Notes: generated by a model not told the origin, from the sequence alone. A stretch of DNA of 64,000 nt from JAFKKS01 sp050187875 (GCA_050187875.1 JBFWXB010000001.1:178025-242024), one strand, 5' to 3'. Positions 43,918 through 52,809 are shown, counted from the stretch's first letter. A program made the numbers and translations.

Positions 43918-43930
43918 TCCAAATTTGGGA
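43918..43930. promoter_or_regulatory. Proposed GntR operator, copy 1
   Basis: TCCAAATTTGGGA, with a perfect 10-bp palindromic core CCAAATTTGG. It matches the TCCAA-NN-TTGGA pattern found in the other divergent regions of the catabolic island with one mismatch. It lies 147 nt from the start of the fused CoA-transferase gene. Confidence 0.5.
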
Positions 43931-44129
43931 TACTAAATTGCATGAAAAATGGGCACGGCGCAACTGGCTTGCCCGCCGTCCCATCAACCTCGCATTGCTT
44001 ATCCTCGGCGGGAAAGCGCCCTTCTTTTTAGCATTATCAATGAACGATTCTGCTGGTTCGGGGCTTGATTCTGGGAGAAGGTTAGCCAGGACGGCAGTGA
44101 AGAGTTCGAGTCACGCTGCTCTCAAAATG

Positions 44130-44141
44130 TCCAAGGTTGGA
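44130..44141. promoter_or_regulatory. Proposed GntR operator, copy 2 (autoregulation)
   Basis: TCCAAGGTTGGA, a perfect TCCAA-NN-TTGGA inverted repeat, extended on the right to TTGGATGCAAA (44137-44147). It ends 67 nt before the GTG start of the GntR gene, where a repressor would block its own transcription. Confidence 0.6.
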
Positions 44142-44208
44142 TGCAAATGGCTTATTCGTGCTGGCGAAATGCAAGCGCTCGTTGTACCCTACAAGCAGGA
44201 GCGACGCA

Positions 44209-45012
44209 GTGACCTTAACGACGTCATCAACCAAGCGCGCCGGACGGGCGGCGCCCGTCGCCCGCAAGCTCGGCAAGCCGCCGAAGCTCGAATGGGAGAC
44301 GGTCTGGGACATCATTGAGGCTGCCGGTTCGGAGAACCAGGAGCCGCCGAGCCGCAATTCGCAGACTTACAGCAGCATCAAGCGGATGATTTTGTTCGGT
44401 CAGCTCGGGCCGGGGCGGAAGCTCGTGCACGAGGAGTTGGCCGAGGCGCTCAAAGTGTCGCGCACGCCGGTGCGTGAGGCCCTTGAGCGGCTCTATCAGG
44501 AGGGCTTTGTCACCCGCCTGCCCCGGCGCGGATTCTACGTCGCCGGCATTACACGCGACGAAGCTTACGGCCTCTATGGCGCGCGCGAGGCATTGGAGCT
44601 CTTCGCGCTGCAGGTGACCCTCGACCGTGGGCCGCTCTCTCGTAGCGAGATGAACACGCTGATCGCCTATGCCAAGCGTTACGAAGGACTGATCGGCGGC
44701 CACGCGCTGACCGAGCACATTCTCGCCGACACGCTCTTTCACCTGAAGCTCGCCGAGTTTTCAGGAAACCGCTACGTCCTTCGTCTTCTGGCGCAGACTT
44801 TTGAGCGCGCGGCACTGAAGCGCCGCCACGAGGGCTATCGTTACGATCGCAGCAGAGTCGCCGTGCCCGAACACAAGCAGCTTCTGGACGCGCTTGCGAA
44901 GCACGACAAACGTGCCGCGATGCAGGCGCTGCGCAAACATGTGCAAGCTGCGCGCGACGCCCTGCTCTCGCAGCTCTACGAAGTGCCTCCGCTCTCGTTC
45001 GATCCGCTCTGA
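44209..45012 (+). CDS. GntR-family regulator, FadR/FCD subfamily
   Basis: A 267-residue transcription factor. After a basic N-terminal tail, residues about 53-113 form the GntR winged helix (SIKRMILFGQLGPGRKL, ELAEALKVSRTPVREALERLYQEGFV). Residues about 118-255 form an all-helical FCD ligand domain with GAREALELFALQ and a probable metal site DTLFHLKLAE/EHKQLLDAL. FCD regulators usually sense carboxylic acids or CoA esters. GTG 44209 is chosen because AGGAG lies 6 nt upstream. It is the only regulator in the 27-kb catabolic region and is flanked by two fused CoA-transferase genes. Confidence 0.9.
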   Translation: MTLTTSSTKRAGRAAPVARKLGKPPKLEWETVWDIIEAAGSENQEPPSRNSQTYSSIKRMILFGQLGPGRKLVHEELAEALKVSRTPVREALERLYQEGFVTRLPRRGFYVAGITRDEAYGLYGAREALELFALQVTLDRGPLSRSEMNTLIAYAKRYEGLIGGHALTEHILADTLFHLKLAEFSGNRYVLRLLAQTFERAALKRRHEGYRYDRSRVAVPEHKQLLDALAKHDKRAAMQALRKHVQAARDALLSQLYEVPPLSFDPL

Positions 45013-45021
45013 GGCGCGCGA

Positions 45022-47127
45022 CTATCGAACGCTGAGCGGCCCGAGGATGCGGGCCGTGTCCGCTCCCAGTGGACTGGGTAGTCGCTCCCGGCTTGCCGGC
45101 AAGCCGAGGCGGTGCGGCGCGGACAGGACCGGCACCTTTGCGCCGCCCTCGACGTCAACAAACTGCACGAGATTGCGACGGCGGATCGCCTCGTGAGCAA
45201 GAACCTCACCCATCTCGAGAACGCCGACCGCCTCGATGCCGCTTTGTTGCAGATGCGCGACCGCTGCCTTGCGCGTCAAAGTTTTCGTCTGCGCGACAAT
45301 GTGTTCTGCCAGTGGACCGCCACGCGCGATGATCCAGCCGTCGGCGGTCTCGTACATCGCCCACGGCGCAAGAGCCGCGCCACCGTCCGGCCAGGCAAGC
45401 CCAGTGGCCCACGCCAGCACGTCCTGCATCGACAGATCGATGAGACCGCCCGCGCCGGACGTCGCCCGCCGCCGCAACGCAGCCAGAATGAGGAGCGGCG
45501 CCGCGTGCGCAGCCGCCTGATCCGCGATCGAGACGCCGACACGTTGCGGCCGATCGCCCTCTCCAACCAGCCACATCATGCCGACTTCGGCTTGCACGAC
45601 GCTGTCGAGAGCGGGACGCGAACCCGCGGCGCGGCCAAACCCTGAGACCGAGCAATAGATCAGGCCGGGGCATAACTGGAGCAGCTTGTCGGGTCCGAAC
45701 CCGAGCTTGTTGAGCGCGCCCGGCCGCAAGCTCTCCAGCAAGACATCGGCCGTGCGCACGAGGTCGACGAAGCGCGCATGATCCGCCGGATTCTTCAGAT
45801 CAAGAACCACCGACGCTTTGCCGAGATTGCAGTTGACGAAGTAGCCGCTGTGTTCGCCGAACTGCGGGAGCCAGCCGCGCGACACCTCGCCGCCAGGGGA
45901 CTCGACTTTGATGACTTCGGCGCCGAGGTCGGCGAGGTAACGCCCGGCGAGAGGCCCCGCCGTATAGGCTCCGATCTCGACGACGCGGATGCCGTCAAGC
46001 GGGGCAGCGCCGGCCGAAGCTGTTCGCTCCGATTGAGCAGTCTTTGGACCGAGCGCAGCGAGAGTCTCGTCGGCGCTCCCGGCGGATGATTTCCCGCTCC
46101 GCTTCTCCCCCGCGCTGGCGCTGACGAACGAACCGACATGAACTGTCGCGCCATCCGACTCATCGTCTTCGACCACCATGCCGCGCGCCCGCAGATCGGC
46201 ATCGTGGACAATTTGCGGCACCGTCCGTACCCACCCAGCCGGAAGCCCGCTCTTCAAAAGGAGGCGAACCGCCTCGTCCGCACTTCGCTCGGCAATCCAG
46301 GCGCCGATGAACTCATCGACCATCGCCGCGTTCTTGAGCCGGTCCTTGCTTTTTGCGAACCGCGGATCGTCGCCGAGGTCGTCGCGCGCAAGCAGCCTAG
46401 CGATGGATCGCCAATGCACATCCGTGGCGGAACAAAGCTGAACCCAGCCGTCGGCTGCGCGGTAGACGTTCCAAGGCGAACACAGGTGATGCCCGCAGCC
46501 GATCCGATAGCCGTCGCCGCGTCCGGCGACGATCGTCGACACGAACGTCGAAAGCAGCGCCACCGCGCCATCGAATGCTGCGACGTCGAGGAGCCTCGGC
46601 TTCCCCGTACGCAGCGCCGCCAGGATCGCGGTCGCGGCGTTCAGCCCTGCGAATGTTTCGATGATCGGCACATTGGCGCGCTCCGGCGCACCGCCCCGCG
46701 TGCCGGTCGCCGCCATCATGCCTCCCGCGGCCTGCAACGCGGTTTCGCCCGCATGGTACGTTCCCGCAGGCGCATCGCTGCCGAACGAGCTGAAGGCGCA
46801 AACGATTCTCCGGCTGCTCTCGCGCGCGAGCCAGTCGCGATCTTCATGCTCTTCCGGCGCGAGCAGAACGACGTCGGCACGCTCGACCAGTCGTTGCCAC
46901 GACGACGTATCACATGGCTCTGTGATCCGCGTTTTCCCGCTCAAAGCGCGGCGCTGCATTCTCGCGCGAGCGGACGCACTCAGATCGATGTCGCGCTCCG
47001 CACCCGCGACATGCAGCAGGGTTGCGCCGAGGTCCGCCAGCAAACCTCCGCAGATGGACACGCACGGCCGATCCGTCCGCTCGAGGACGACGATACCGGA
47101 AAGGGTCGAACGCGGCGCCGTCGTCAC
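45022..47127 (-). CDS. Fused double-domain class III CoA-transferase, second copy
   Basis: A 701-residue tandem CaiB/BaiF protein related to the one at 41588. Unit 2 (from about residue 370) has IRVVEIGAYTAGPLAGRYLADLGAEVIKVE and the catalytic-type Asp in RPALDSVVQAEVG. In unit 1 the equivalent position appears to be Glu (YHAGETALQAAGG), so only one unit may be active. The GTG start overlaps the TGA of the upstream acyl-CoA dehydrogenase gene (GTGA), indicating translational coupling. It converges on the GntR gene with 9 nt between. Confidence 0.88.
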   Translation of the reverse strand: MTTAPRSTLSGIVVLERTDRPCVSICGGLLADLGATLLHVAGAERDIDLSASARARMQRRALSGKTRITEPCDTSSWQRLVERADVVLLAPEEHEDRDWLARESSRRIVCAFSSFGSDAPAGTYHAGETALQAAGGMMAATGTRGGAPERANVPIIETFAGLNAATAILAALRTGKPRLLDVAAFDGAVALLSTFVSTIVAGRGDGYRIGCGHHLCSPWNVYRAADGWVQLCSATDVHWRSIARLLARDDLGDDPRFAKSKDRLKNAAMVDEFIGAWIAERSADEAVRLLLKSGLPAGWVRTVPQIVHDADLRARGMVVEDDESDGATVHVGSFVSASAGEKRSGKSSAGSADETLAALGPKTAQSERTASAGAAPLDGIRVVEIGAYTAGPLAGRYLADLGAEVIKVESPGGEVSRGWLPQFGEHSGYFVNCNLGKASVVLDLKNPADHARFVDLVRTADVLLESLRPGALNKLGFGPDKLLQLCPGLIYCSVSGFGRAAGSRPALDSVVQAEVGMMWLVGEGDRPQRVGVSIADQAAAHAAPLLILAALRRRATSGAGGLIDLSMQDVLAWATGLAWPDGGAALAPWAMYETADGWIIARGGPLAEHIVAQTKTLTRKAAVAHLQQSGIEAVGVLEMGEVLAHEAIRRRNLVQFVDVEGGAKVPVLSAPHRLGLPASRERLPSPLGADTARILGPLSVR

Positions 47128-48281
47128 ACCCGGTAGGCCTGCGTGCCCGTCAGTTCACGGCCTTCGATGAGCGTCAGAATTTGGTTCGTGCCATCCGGGA
47201 TCGGCAGCATGCGGATGTCGCGATAGTAACGCTCCAGGCCCAGTTCGCGGCTGATCCCCATCGCGCCGTGCACTTCCATGGCGAGCGAGACCGCGCGCTG
47301 GCAGCTCGCGATGGCATAGCGCTTCGCCATCGCCGATATCTGGTTGGCGCGGTCGCCATTGTCGATGCAGCTCAGCGCGTAATAGCAGAGCAAGCGGCTC
47401 GTCGTGATTGCGGTCGAAATGTCGGCAAGCATTTCCTGCACGAGCTGCGTTGACCCGATCGTCCGGCCGAATTGCACGCGCTCTCCCGCATATTTCAGCG
47501 CGGCTTGCAGCGCCGCCTCCGCCATATGCACGGCGCAGAGGCCAAGAATCGGACGGTTCGCGAGCCAAGTCAGCGTGAGAATACGCGCCGCGTCTCCGAC
47601 CTCGCCGAGCTGGTTGGCTTTTGGAACGCGGCAGTTCTCGAACACGACTTCGCCGAGGTGGCCCTGCCGCAAGCCGAGCGTCGGAATCTCGCGCGCTTCG
47701 AAGGGAGACGCGTCGCGCTCGACCACGATCCGCATCATCCGGCTGAGCCCGCGCTCATCCTTTCCGACCGAACTCGTCACATTGATCACGTCGCAGATGC
47801 TGGCATTGGTGATCCACATCTTGCGGCCGTTGAGAACGTAGTGGTCGCCGTCGGCATCCGCGCGCGTCTTCACGGCGCGCGGGTCCGACCCCACATCGGG
47901 CTCGGTCGTGCCGGTGCAGGTGATCTTCCGCGCCGCCATCAGATCGGGAAGAAAGCGCTCCCGCTGCTCGTCCGTGCTTTCAAAGTGGATCCGCGTGACC
48001 GTAACCTCTTGGCCGAGCACCGCCAAGGTCACGACCGGCGGAAGCTGCTCCATCATCAGCCCGTAAACCAAGGTCGGGAGCCCTGCCCCACCGGCGGATT
48101 CAGGAACACGCGCGGATATCAGCCCCTGCGACGCGCAAAATTGCAGAACTTGCCGCATCGCCTCCTTCGGCAACGGCGCGTCGGGATTGTGTGCATCAAG
48201 AATCGGCTGGATGTCGCGGCTCACCATGCGGCGGACCGAGTCTTGAATCATCCGCTGCTCGTCGGTGAGTTGGAAATCCAC
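47124..48281 (-). CDS. Acyl-CoA dehydrogenase
   Basis: A 385-residue FAD acyl-CoA dehydrogenase with the usual three parts: N-terminal helices (1-120), beta-domain with GTTEPDVGSDPRAVKT (about 130-150), and C-terminal helices ending RDIRMLPIPDGTNQIL. At the place of the usual C-terminal catalytic glutamate (YEGT) stands Asp363 (PDGT). It oxidises a CoA thioester and gives electrons to ETF. GTG is the only reasonable start, with GGAG about 12 nt upstream. It lies between the BadI-like gene and the fused CoA-transferase, with which it overlaps. Confidence 0.88.
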   Translation of the reverse strand: MDFQLTDEQRMIQDSVRRMVSRDIQPILDAHNPDAPLPKEAMRQVLQFCASQGLISARVPESAGGAGLPTLVYGLMMEQLPPVVTLAVLGQEVTVTRIHFESTDEQRERFLPDLMAARKITCTGTTEPDVGSDPRAVKTRADADGDHYVLNGRKMWITNASICDVINVTSSVGKDERGLSRMMRIVVERDASPFEAREIPTLGLRQGHLGEVVFENCRVPKANQLGEVGDAARILTLTWLANRPILGLCAVHMAEAALQAALKYAGERVQFGRTIGSTQLVQEMLADISTAITTSRLLCYYALSCIDNGDRANQISAMAKRYAIASCQRAVSLAMEVHGAMGISRELGLERYYRDIRMLPIPDGTNQILTLIEGRELTGTQAYRV

Positions 48282-48348
48282 GCGATGAACTCCGATGTCG
48301 CTGTTAACGGTTGGAGGAGGAAGATACGGGCGGTGGCGGCCGCACGCT

Positions 48349-49146
48349 TCAGCCTGAAATCAGCTTCTCTTTGAAGCGCGGCTTGCGCTTCTCGCGGAAC
48401 GCGTTGCCGCCTTCCTTCGATTCCGCTGTGCCGTAGTAGAGAGCAAGCGCCTGGAATCCCATGCTGGCGATGCCGCGGATGTTTTCCGAATCAGCGTTGA
48501 AAGACCGCTTTGCGATAGCGATGGCCGTCGGGCTTCGCTCGGCGATCTCCGCGCACCAGCGATCGACCTCCGCATCGAGCTCGTCGTCGGGGACGACCTT
48601 GTTGACGAGACCCATAGCGGCCGCCTCGGTCGCCGTATAACGCCGGCACAGATACCAGATTTCCCGCGCTTTCTTCTCGCCGACGATGCGCGCGAGAAAA
48701 GCTGTCCCGAAGCCCGGATCGACGGAGCCGACCTTCGGGCCGACCTGGCCGAAGACCGCGCTCTCGGCCGCGATCGTCAGGTCGCACATCGTCGCGATGA
48801 CATTGCCGCCGCCGATGGCATAGCCGCGGACTTTCGCGATGACCGGCTTCGGCACATCGCGGATCGCCGCATGCAGTTCCTCGATCGGCACGCCGAGCGT
48901 GCCGCGTCCCGCGCGCTCCGACTTCTTGTCTCCCGCGTCGCCGCCCGTGCCGAAGGCGCGCGTGCCCGCGCCGGTGAGCACGATGACGCTGATCTCCTTG
49001 TTCCATCCCGCACGATGGAGAGCGTCGGTCACCTGGCCATACGTCGCCATACGGAACGCGTTCATCCGATCGGGGCGGTTGATGGTGATCGTCGCCACGC
49101 CGTCGCGCTCGTCGTAGAGGATGTCGGTGTAAGTCGTCTCGCTCAC
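48349..49146 (-). CDS. Crotonase-fold hydrolase resembling BadI (2-oxocyclohexanecarboxyl-CoA hydrolase)
   Basis: A 265-residue crotonase-superfamily protein. The middle region, PIEELHAAIRDVPKPVIAK then GYAIGGGNVIATMCDLTI and FGQVGPKVGSVDPGFGTAF, and the end EGGNAFREKRKPRF closely recall, from memory, BadI of Rhodopseudomonas palustris and its relative MenB; SVDPG rather than SFDGG favours BadI. BadI opens an alicyclic beta-keto ring by C-C hydrolysis to give a pimeloyl-CoA. Start: AAGGAG is one base from GTG 49152 but 7 nt from GTG 49146, so 49146 is given. A BadH-like dehydrogenase is encoded 1.5 kb away, which supports a ring-opening role. Naphthoate synthase-like chemistry is the alternative. 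Confidence 0.8.
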   Translation of the reverse strand: MSETTYTDILYDERDGVATITINRPDRMNAFRMATYGQVTDALHRAGWNKEISVIVLTGAGTRAFGTGGDAGDKKSERAGRGTLGVPIEELHAAIRDVPKPVIAKVRGYAIGGGNVIATMCDLTIAAESAVFGQVGPKVGSVDPGFGTAFLARIVGEKKAREIWYLCRRYTATEAAAMGLVNKVVPDDELDAEVDRWCAEIAERSPTAIAIAKRSFNADSENIRGIASMGFQALALYYGTAESKEGGNAFREKRKPRFKEKLISG

Positions 49147-49203
49147 GTTCACTCTCCTTGCGACGCGATGGCTTTCGTCACGCCGGCTAAAGTATTGGGC
49201 GCA

Positions 49204-50307
49204 TCACCGCGCAGGTTTGAGGAAGTCACCGGCGCGCATCGTCGGATGCGAACGCTCGTATTGTTTCGGGTAGTAAAATTCTTCACCGAGTTCGACCGCC
49301 GCGTGCCAGGGCCAGCGCGGATTGTAGAGCATGCCCCGGCCGAGCGCGACGAGATCGGCTTTGCCGGAACTCAAGATGTCTTCGGCCTGCCGCGGCTCGG
49401 TGATGAGGCCGACGGCCATCGTGCACATGCCGGTCTCTTGCCGGATACGTCCGCCATTCGGCACCTGGTAGCCCGGATAGACATTGAGCCGCTGCTCCGG
49501 GACGGAGCCGCCGCTCGACGCGGTCACATAGTCGCAGCCGAGCGCCTTAAGCTTGTGGACGAATGCGATGCTGTCCTCGACCTCCCATCCGCCATCAACC
49601 CAATCGGTCGTGGAGATGCGGATGCCGAGCGGCTTGCGCTCGGGCCATACGTCGCGCACCGCCTTGAAAACTTCGAGACCGAACCGCATGCGGTTCTCGA
49701 GCGAGCCGCCATACGCATCCGTGCGCTTGTTCGTCGTGGGCGACAGGAAGTTATGGATGAGATAGCCGTGCGCGCCATGGACCTCGAGGAGATCGATGCC
49801 GAGCGCGTCGGCGCGCTTTGCGGCGTCCACATGATCCTGAATCGCACTGCGGATGCCTTCGGCGTCGAGCGCGATGGGTGTATTGCGCCCCGGATACGGA
49901 ATGGCCGAAGCGCCAGCCGGCTGCCAGCCTCCCTTGTCGACTGGGATCGGCTTTTGCCCTTCCCATGCGACCGTGACCGACCCCTTGCGGCCGGCGTGCC
50001 AGAGTTGAAGGCCAAGCTTGGCGCCGCCGAACTTGTGGCAGAATTTGACGGCGGGCTCGAGCGCCGCCGCATTCGCATCCGACCAGAGGCCGCAGTCATG
50101 CGGGCTTAAGCGTGCGTTCGGATTTACGGCGGAGGCCTCAATGATGAGAAGGCCCGCGCCCGACACCGAAAGCGTGCCGAGATGCATCAGGTGCCACTCG
50201 GATACGCAGCCGTCGTTCGCGGAATACTGCCCCATGGGCGAAACCACGATGCGGTTGGGCAATTCCAGACCCCGGAGCGCGAGCGGCGAGAACAACTTCG
50301 AAGCCAA
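49204..50307 (-). CDS. Old Yellow Enzyme family oxidoreductase, second copy
   Basis: A 367-residue FMN enoate reductase paralogous to the one at 36655-37779. The His pair in VHGAHGYLIHNFLSP and TNKRTDAYGGSLENRMRF are kept, but the N-terminal motif reads PMGQYS where the paralog and YqjM have a cysteine (PMCQYS), so its redox tuning or substrate differs. TTG 50307 is favoured as start: GAGGAG lies 6 nt upstream and the N-terminus then lines up with the paralog. The enzyme probably reduces an activated double bond of the pathway substrate. Confidence 0.88.
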   Translation of the reverse strand: MASKLFSPLALRGLELPNRIVVSPMGQYSANDGCVSEWHLMHLGTLSVSGAGLLIIEASAVNPNARLSPHDCGLWSDANAAALEPAVKFCHKFGGAKLGLQLWHAGRKGSVTVAWEGQKPIPVDKGGWQPAGASAIPYPGRNTPIALDAEGIRSAIQDHVDAAKRADALGIDLLEVHGAHGYLIHNFLSPTTNKRTDAYGGSLENRMRFGLEVFKAVRDVWPERKPLGIRISTTDWVDGGWEVEDSIAFVHKLKALGCDYVTASSGGSVPEQRLNVYPGYQVPNGGRIRQETGMCTMAVGLITEPRQAEDILSSGKADLVALGRGMLYNPRWPWHAAVELGEEFYYPKQYERSHPTMRAGDFLKPAR

Positions 50308-50635
50308 GACCACCTCCTCACAACTCTATTTTGGCAGTTGCCCGCCGGCGCCAGGCTGACGGCACGGGATCGATGTCGTCGAAGCGAAATGCCCGGACAC
50401 AGAGGATCGTCAACCTGCATCCAAGCTTGGATGCAAAGTCATCAGACGGGCCATATCCCGTCAAGCGAAATCTGATCATATCGCCCAGCCAAAACGCGCA
50501 CGACGGACGAGGGCGACAGGCATGAACGAAAGATATTTGCATGCAGTTTAGAATACGATCTATAGAGTAACGCTTCGGTCGCCGGCTAACCGCCAAGCGG
50601 CAGCACTTCGGTTCAACGCGAGGAGAGACGTCGTC
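50308..50635. other. 328-nt divergent intergenic region
   Basis: No gene is supported. The region holds the perfect 20-bp palindrome at 50416-50435. Closer to the SDR gene there is an AT-rich tract with TTTGCATGCAGTTTAGAATA (about 50535-50554) that could include its promoter. Confidence 0.6.
50416..50435. promoter_or_regulatory. Perfect 20-bp palindrome, proposed GntR operator
   Basis: TGCATCCAAGCTTGGATGCA is its own exact inverse complement and contains TCCAA-GC-TTGGA. Its arms TGCATCCAA and TTGGATGCA also occur singly at the other proposed sites. It lies 109 nt from the OYE start and 201 nt from the SDR start, so it could control both directions. Confidence 0.7.
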
Positions 50636-51424
50636 ATGGATCTCGAAGTTCGAGGACAGGCTTGCTTGGTCGTGGGTGGCGCACGAGGGATCGGCTACGC
50701 GACCGCCGAAGTGCTCGCCCGCGAAGGCGCCGCCGTCGCCCTGGCCGACATCGACCGCGCGGCCGCCGCGGCCTCGGCGCAGCGCCTTGCCGCAGCCTCC
50801 GGCGCCAAGGTCGTCGGCCTCAAAGTGGACGTCACGAATCTCGACGAAGTCCGCCGGCTGGTTGCGGACGCCGAGGCGGCAATCGGACCGCTCTCGATCC
50901 TGATCAACTCGGCGGCCGTGCTCGACGACAAGCTGTTCGTCGATTCGCAGCCGTCCGACTGGAAACGCATGATCGACGTCTGCCTGTTCGGCCCGATGAA
51001 CATGATCCACACGGTTCTGCCTGGCATGATGGAACGCCGTTACGGGCGCATCGTGTGTCTCGCCTCCGACTCCGCCAGGATGGGGCAAGCCCGGCTCTCC
51101 TACTACGCGGCCGCGAAAGGCGGCGTCGTCGCGCTCGTCAAATCGATCGCGCAAGAAGTCGGAACGAGCGGCGTCACGCTGAACATCCTGTCGCCCGGCG
51201 CGACCAACACCGAATTGCGCGCCGAGCGTGAAGCCAAGATGCGCGCCGACATGGGCGAGGAGAAATACGCGCGCCGCCAGAAGACGGTGCTGCGCATGTA
51301 TCCCACCGGACGCCTCGGCGAACCGGACGATATCGCGTCGGCGATATCGTTCCTTGTGAGCAAACGCGCCTCCTGGATCACGGGGCAGGTGCTGAGTGTC
51401 AACGGCGGCTTCGCGATGCCCTAA
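50636..51424 (+). CDS. SDR resembling BadH (2-hydroxycyclohexanecarboxyl-CoA dehydrogenase)
   Basis: A 262-residue SDR. It has GGARGIG (14-20), NSAA (91-94) in place of NNAG, and the catalytic set Ser144, Tyr157 and Lys161. The stretches VLPGMMERRYGRIV, ASDSARMG, GRLGEPDDIASAISF and ITGQVLSVNGGFAMP resemble, from memory, BadH of R. palustris, which oxidises a cyclic beta-hydroxyacyl-CoA to the beta-keto form cut by BadI. It is the only plus-strand gene between 45.0 and 59.9 kb. AGGAGAG lies before the ATG, and the 20-bp palindrome is upstream. A generic FabG-like role remains possible. Confidence 0.8.
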   Translation: MDLEVRGQACLVVGGARGIGYATAEVLAREGAAVALADIDRAAAAASAQRLAAASGAKVVGLKVDVTNLDEVRRLVADAEAAIGPLSILINSAAVLDDKLFVDSQPSDWKRMIDVCLFGPMNMIHTVLPGMMERRYGRIVCLASDSARMGQARLSYYAAAKGGVVALVKSIAQEVGTSGVTLNILSPGATNTELRAEREAKMRADMGEEKYARRQKTVLRMYPTGRLGEPDDIASAISFLVSKRASWITGQVLSVNGGFAMP

Positions 51425-51438
51425 GCGTCGCGAGAGCG

Positions 51439-52809
51439 TCACGCCCCGCCGAAGAGCTGCGCCACGTCACGCCCGCTCGCTGCGCTCCAAAGCGTGCCGC
51501 GCGCCGCGTCGAGATCGATGCGCGGCTCGATCTCGCGAACAAGCCCTTCGGCCTTGGCGTAGAGCGCGTCCGTCGAAAGTGGATTTGCCGCCGTGCCGCG
51601 GCTGTTCATGACGGTCGCGTTTCGCCGCGTTCCGTCCGCATGCGTGATCTCGACGGCCGTGCCCATCTGCGCCGGGTAATGCGCCTCGATGCCGGCGTCG
51701 GCCTCGCACTCCACGCGGTCGGCCAGCGACAGGATGCCGGCGTCGGCAAGCTTCTCCTCGCGGTAGGTGTCGTAGCGGTGCGGTCCGTACATGAGCGTCG
51801 CGCCGACGACGAACGGCAGGCTGTATTGCGCCGCCATCACGGACGTTGGCCGCCGCATCATGTGCTGGTCGACGAGAACGCCGGGCCCACGCACGGCGAT
51901 GCGCGTGATCGCCTCCGGCTTGAGCTTGAAATCGTCGCTCACCTCACGCAGCCCGTCGATCAGCGAATGGAAAAGGCGGCAACAGGAATACGGCTTGAAG
52001 CTGATGGCATGGATCTGCAGCGGAACGTCGCGCGGGACGACAAGCTCCTCCATCTTCGGCGGGCGCGCATACAAGGCCATGAAGCCGTATTTGCCGTCGA
52101 GCGCACGTGCGGGTGCGCCGATGTTGCGCGCAGCAAGCTCCGCCGCGAGCACGCCATTATGGGCCGCATAGCCCGCATGCAGGCGCTTGACGGTCGTGCC
52201 TTCCGCTTCGTCGGAGAATTGCATCGAGCCGCCGGTGAGCGAGAGGGCATGTCCCCAGGCGCGCGCCAACCCATGTTCGTCGAGCTGCATCAGCCGCGCC
52301 GCCGCAGCCGCGGCGCCGAAGGGACCGAGCAGCGCCGTCGGATGATGGCCGTGGTCGAGCACTTGCGCGGCGTTGGCCGCCATGCCGACGCGCGCCATCG
52401 CCTCATAGCCGCAGGCGATCGCCACGAGCGTCTCGTCGATCGAGGCGCCCCGCTCGGCCGCAACCGCGAGCGCCGCCGGAATGACGACAGCGCCGGGATG
52501 GCTCATCGAGGCATCATGCGTATCGTCGAGCTCGTAGCCGTGCGCGGCGGTGCCGTTCACGAGCGCCGCGATGCTGGGCGCGACCGACAAATCCGTTCCG
52601 ACCACGGGCGCTTGGCCGCTACCGCGGAAGCTTTCCGCCCACGCGATCATCTCTCGCGTCCAGGGCAGCGTCGCGCCGATGCGGGAGACGCCGAGAAGGT
52701 CGAGGATCAGCCGCCGCAATTGTTCACTGTCGGCCGCGGTGAGCCCATCCCGGCCGATCTGCAGAATCTGCTGCGCGAAACTGAGCGTCTTGTTCTCGGC
52801 TGCGATCAT
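51439..52809 (-). CDS. MmgE/PrpD family protein
   Basis: A 456-residue member of the MmgE/PrpD family, which includes 2-methylcitrate dehydratase and cis-aconitate decarboxylase. Diagnostic stretches are NGTAAHGYELDDTHDASMSHPGAVVIPAAL (about residues 88-117), YEAMARVG, GHHPTALLGPFGAAAAAARL and KPYSCCRLFHSLIDGL. The Asp-Asp-His group in ELDDTHD is part of the active site. No prpB/prpC lies nearby, so a true methylcitrate cycle is unlikely; it may dehydrate or isomerise a branched polycarboxylate. The ATG overlaps the upstream stop (ATGA), so it is the last gene of the liv operon. Confidence 0.88.
   Translation of the reverse strand: MIAAENKTLSFAQQILQIGRDGLTAADSEQLRRLILDLLGVSRIGATLPWTREMIAWAESFRGSGQAPVVGTDLSVAPSIAALVNGTAAHGYELDDTHDASMSHPGAVVIPAALAVAAERGASIDETLVAIACGYEAMARVGMAANAAQVLDHGHHPTALLGPFGAAAAAARLMQLDEHGLARAWGHALSLTGGSMQFSDEAEGTTVKRLHAGYAAHNGVLAAELAARNIGAPARALDGKYGFMALYARPPKMEELVVPRDVPLQIHAISFKPYSCCRLFHSLIDGLREVSDDFKLKPEAITRIAVRGPGVLVDQHMMRRPTSVMAAQYSLPFVVGATLMYGPHRYDTYREEKLADAGILSLADRVECEADAGIEAHYPAQMGTAVEITHADGTRRNATVMNSRGTAANPLSTDALYAKAEGLVREIEPRIDLDAARGTLWSAASGRDVAQLFGGA

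Larger units (their letters stand above)
43772..44208. other. 437-nt divergent intergenic region, relatively AT-rich in its middle
   Basis: No convincing gene is seen; short frames here lack ribosome sites and family similarity. The region holds two matches to the proposed operator (43918-43930 and 44130-44141). Around 43918-44050 the composition is clearly more AT-rich than the neighbouring genes, as expected for promoters of the divergent CoA-transferase and GntR genes. Confidence 0.6.

Noticed and set aside
43804..44318. Short plus-strand frames upstream of the GntR gene as extra genes
   Set aside because: They lack ribosome sites and family features, run through both proposed operators, and one overlaps the GntR gene.
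51439..52809. Methylcitrate cycle (prp) locus suggested by the MmgE/PrpD gene
   Set aside because: No prpB, prpC or prpR is nearby; the gene belongs to a CoA-transferase/crotonase/Liv operon.
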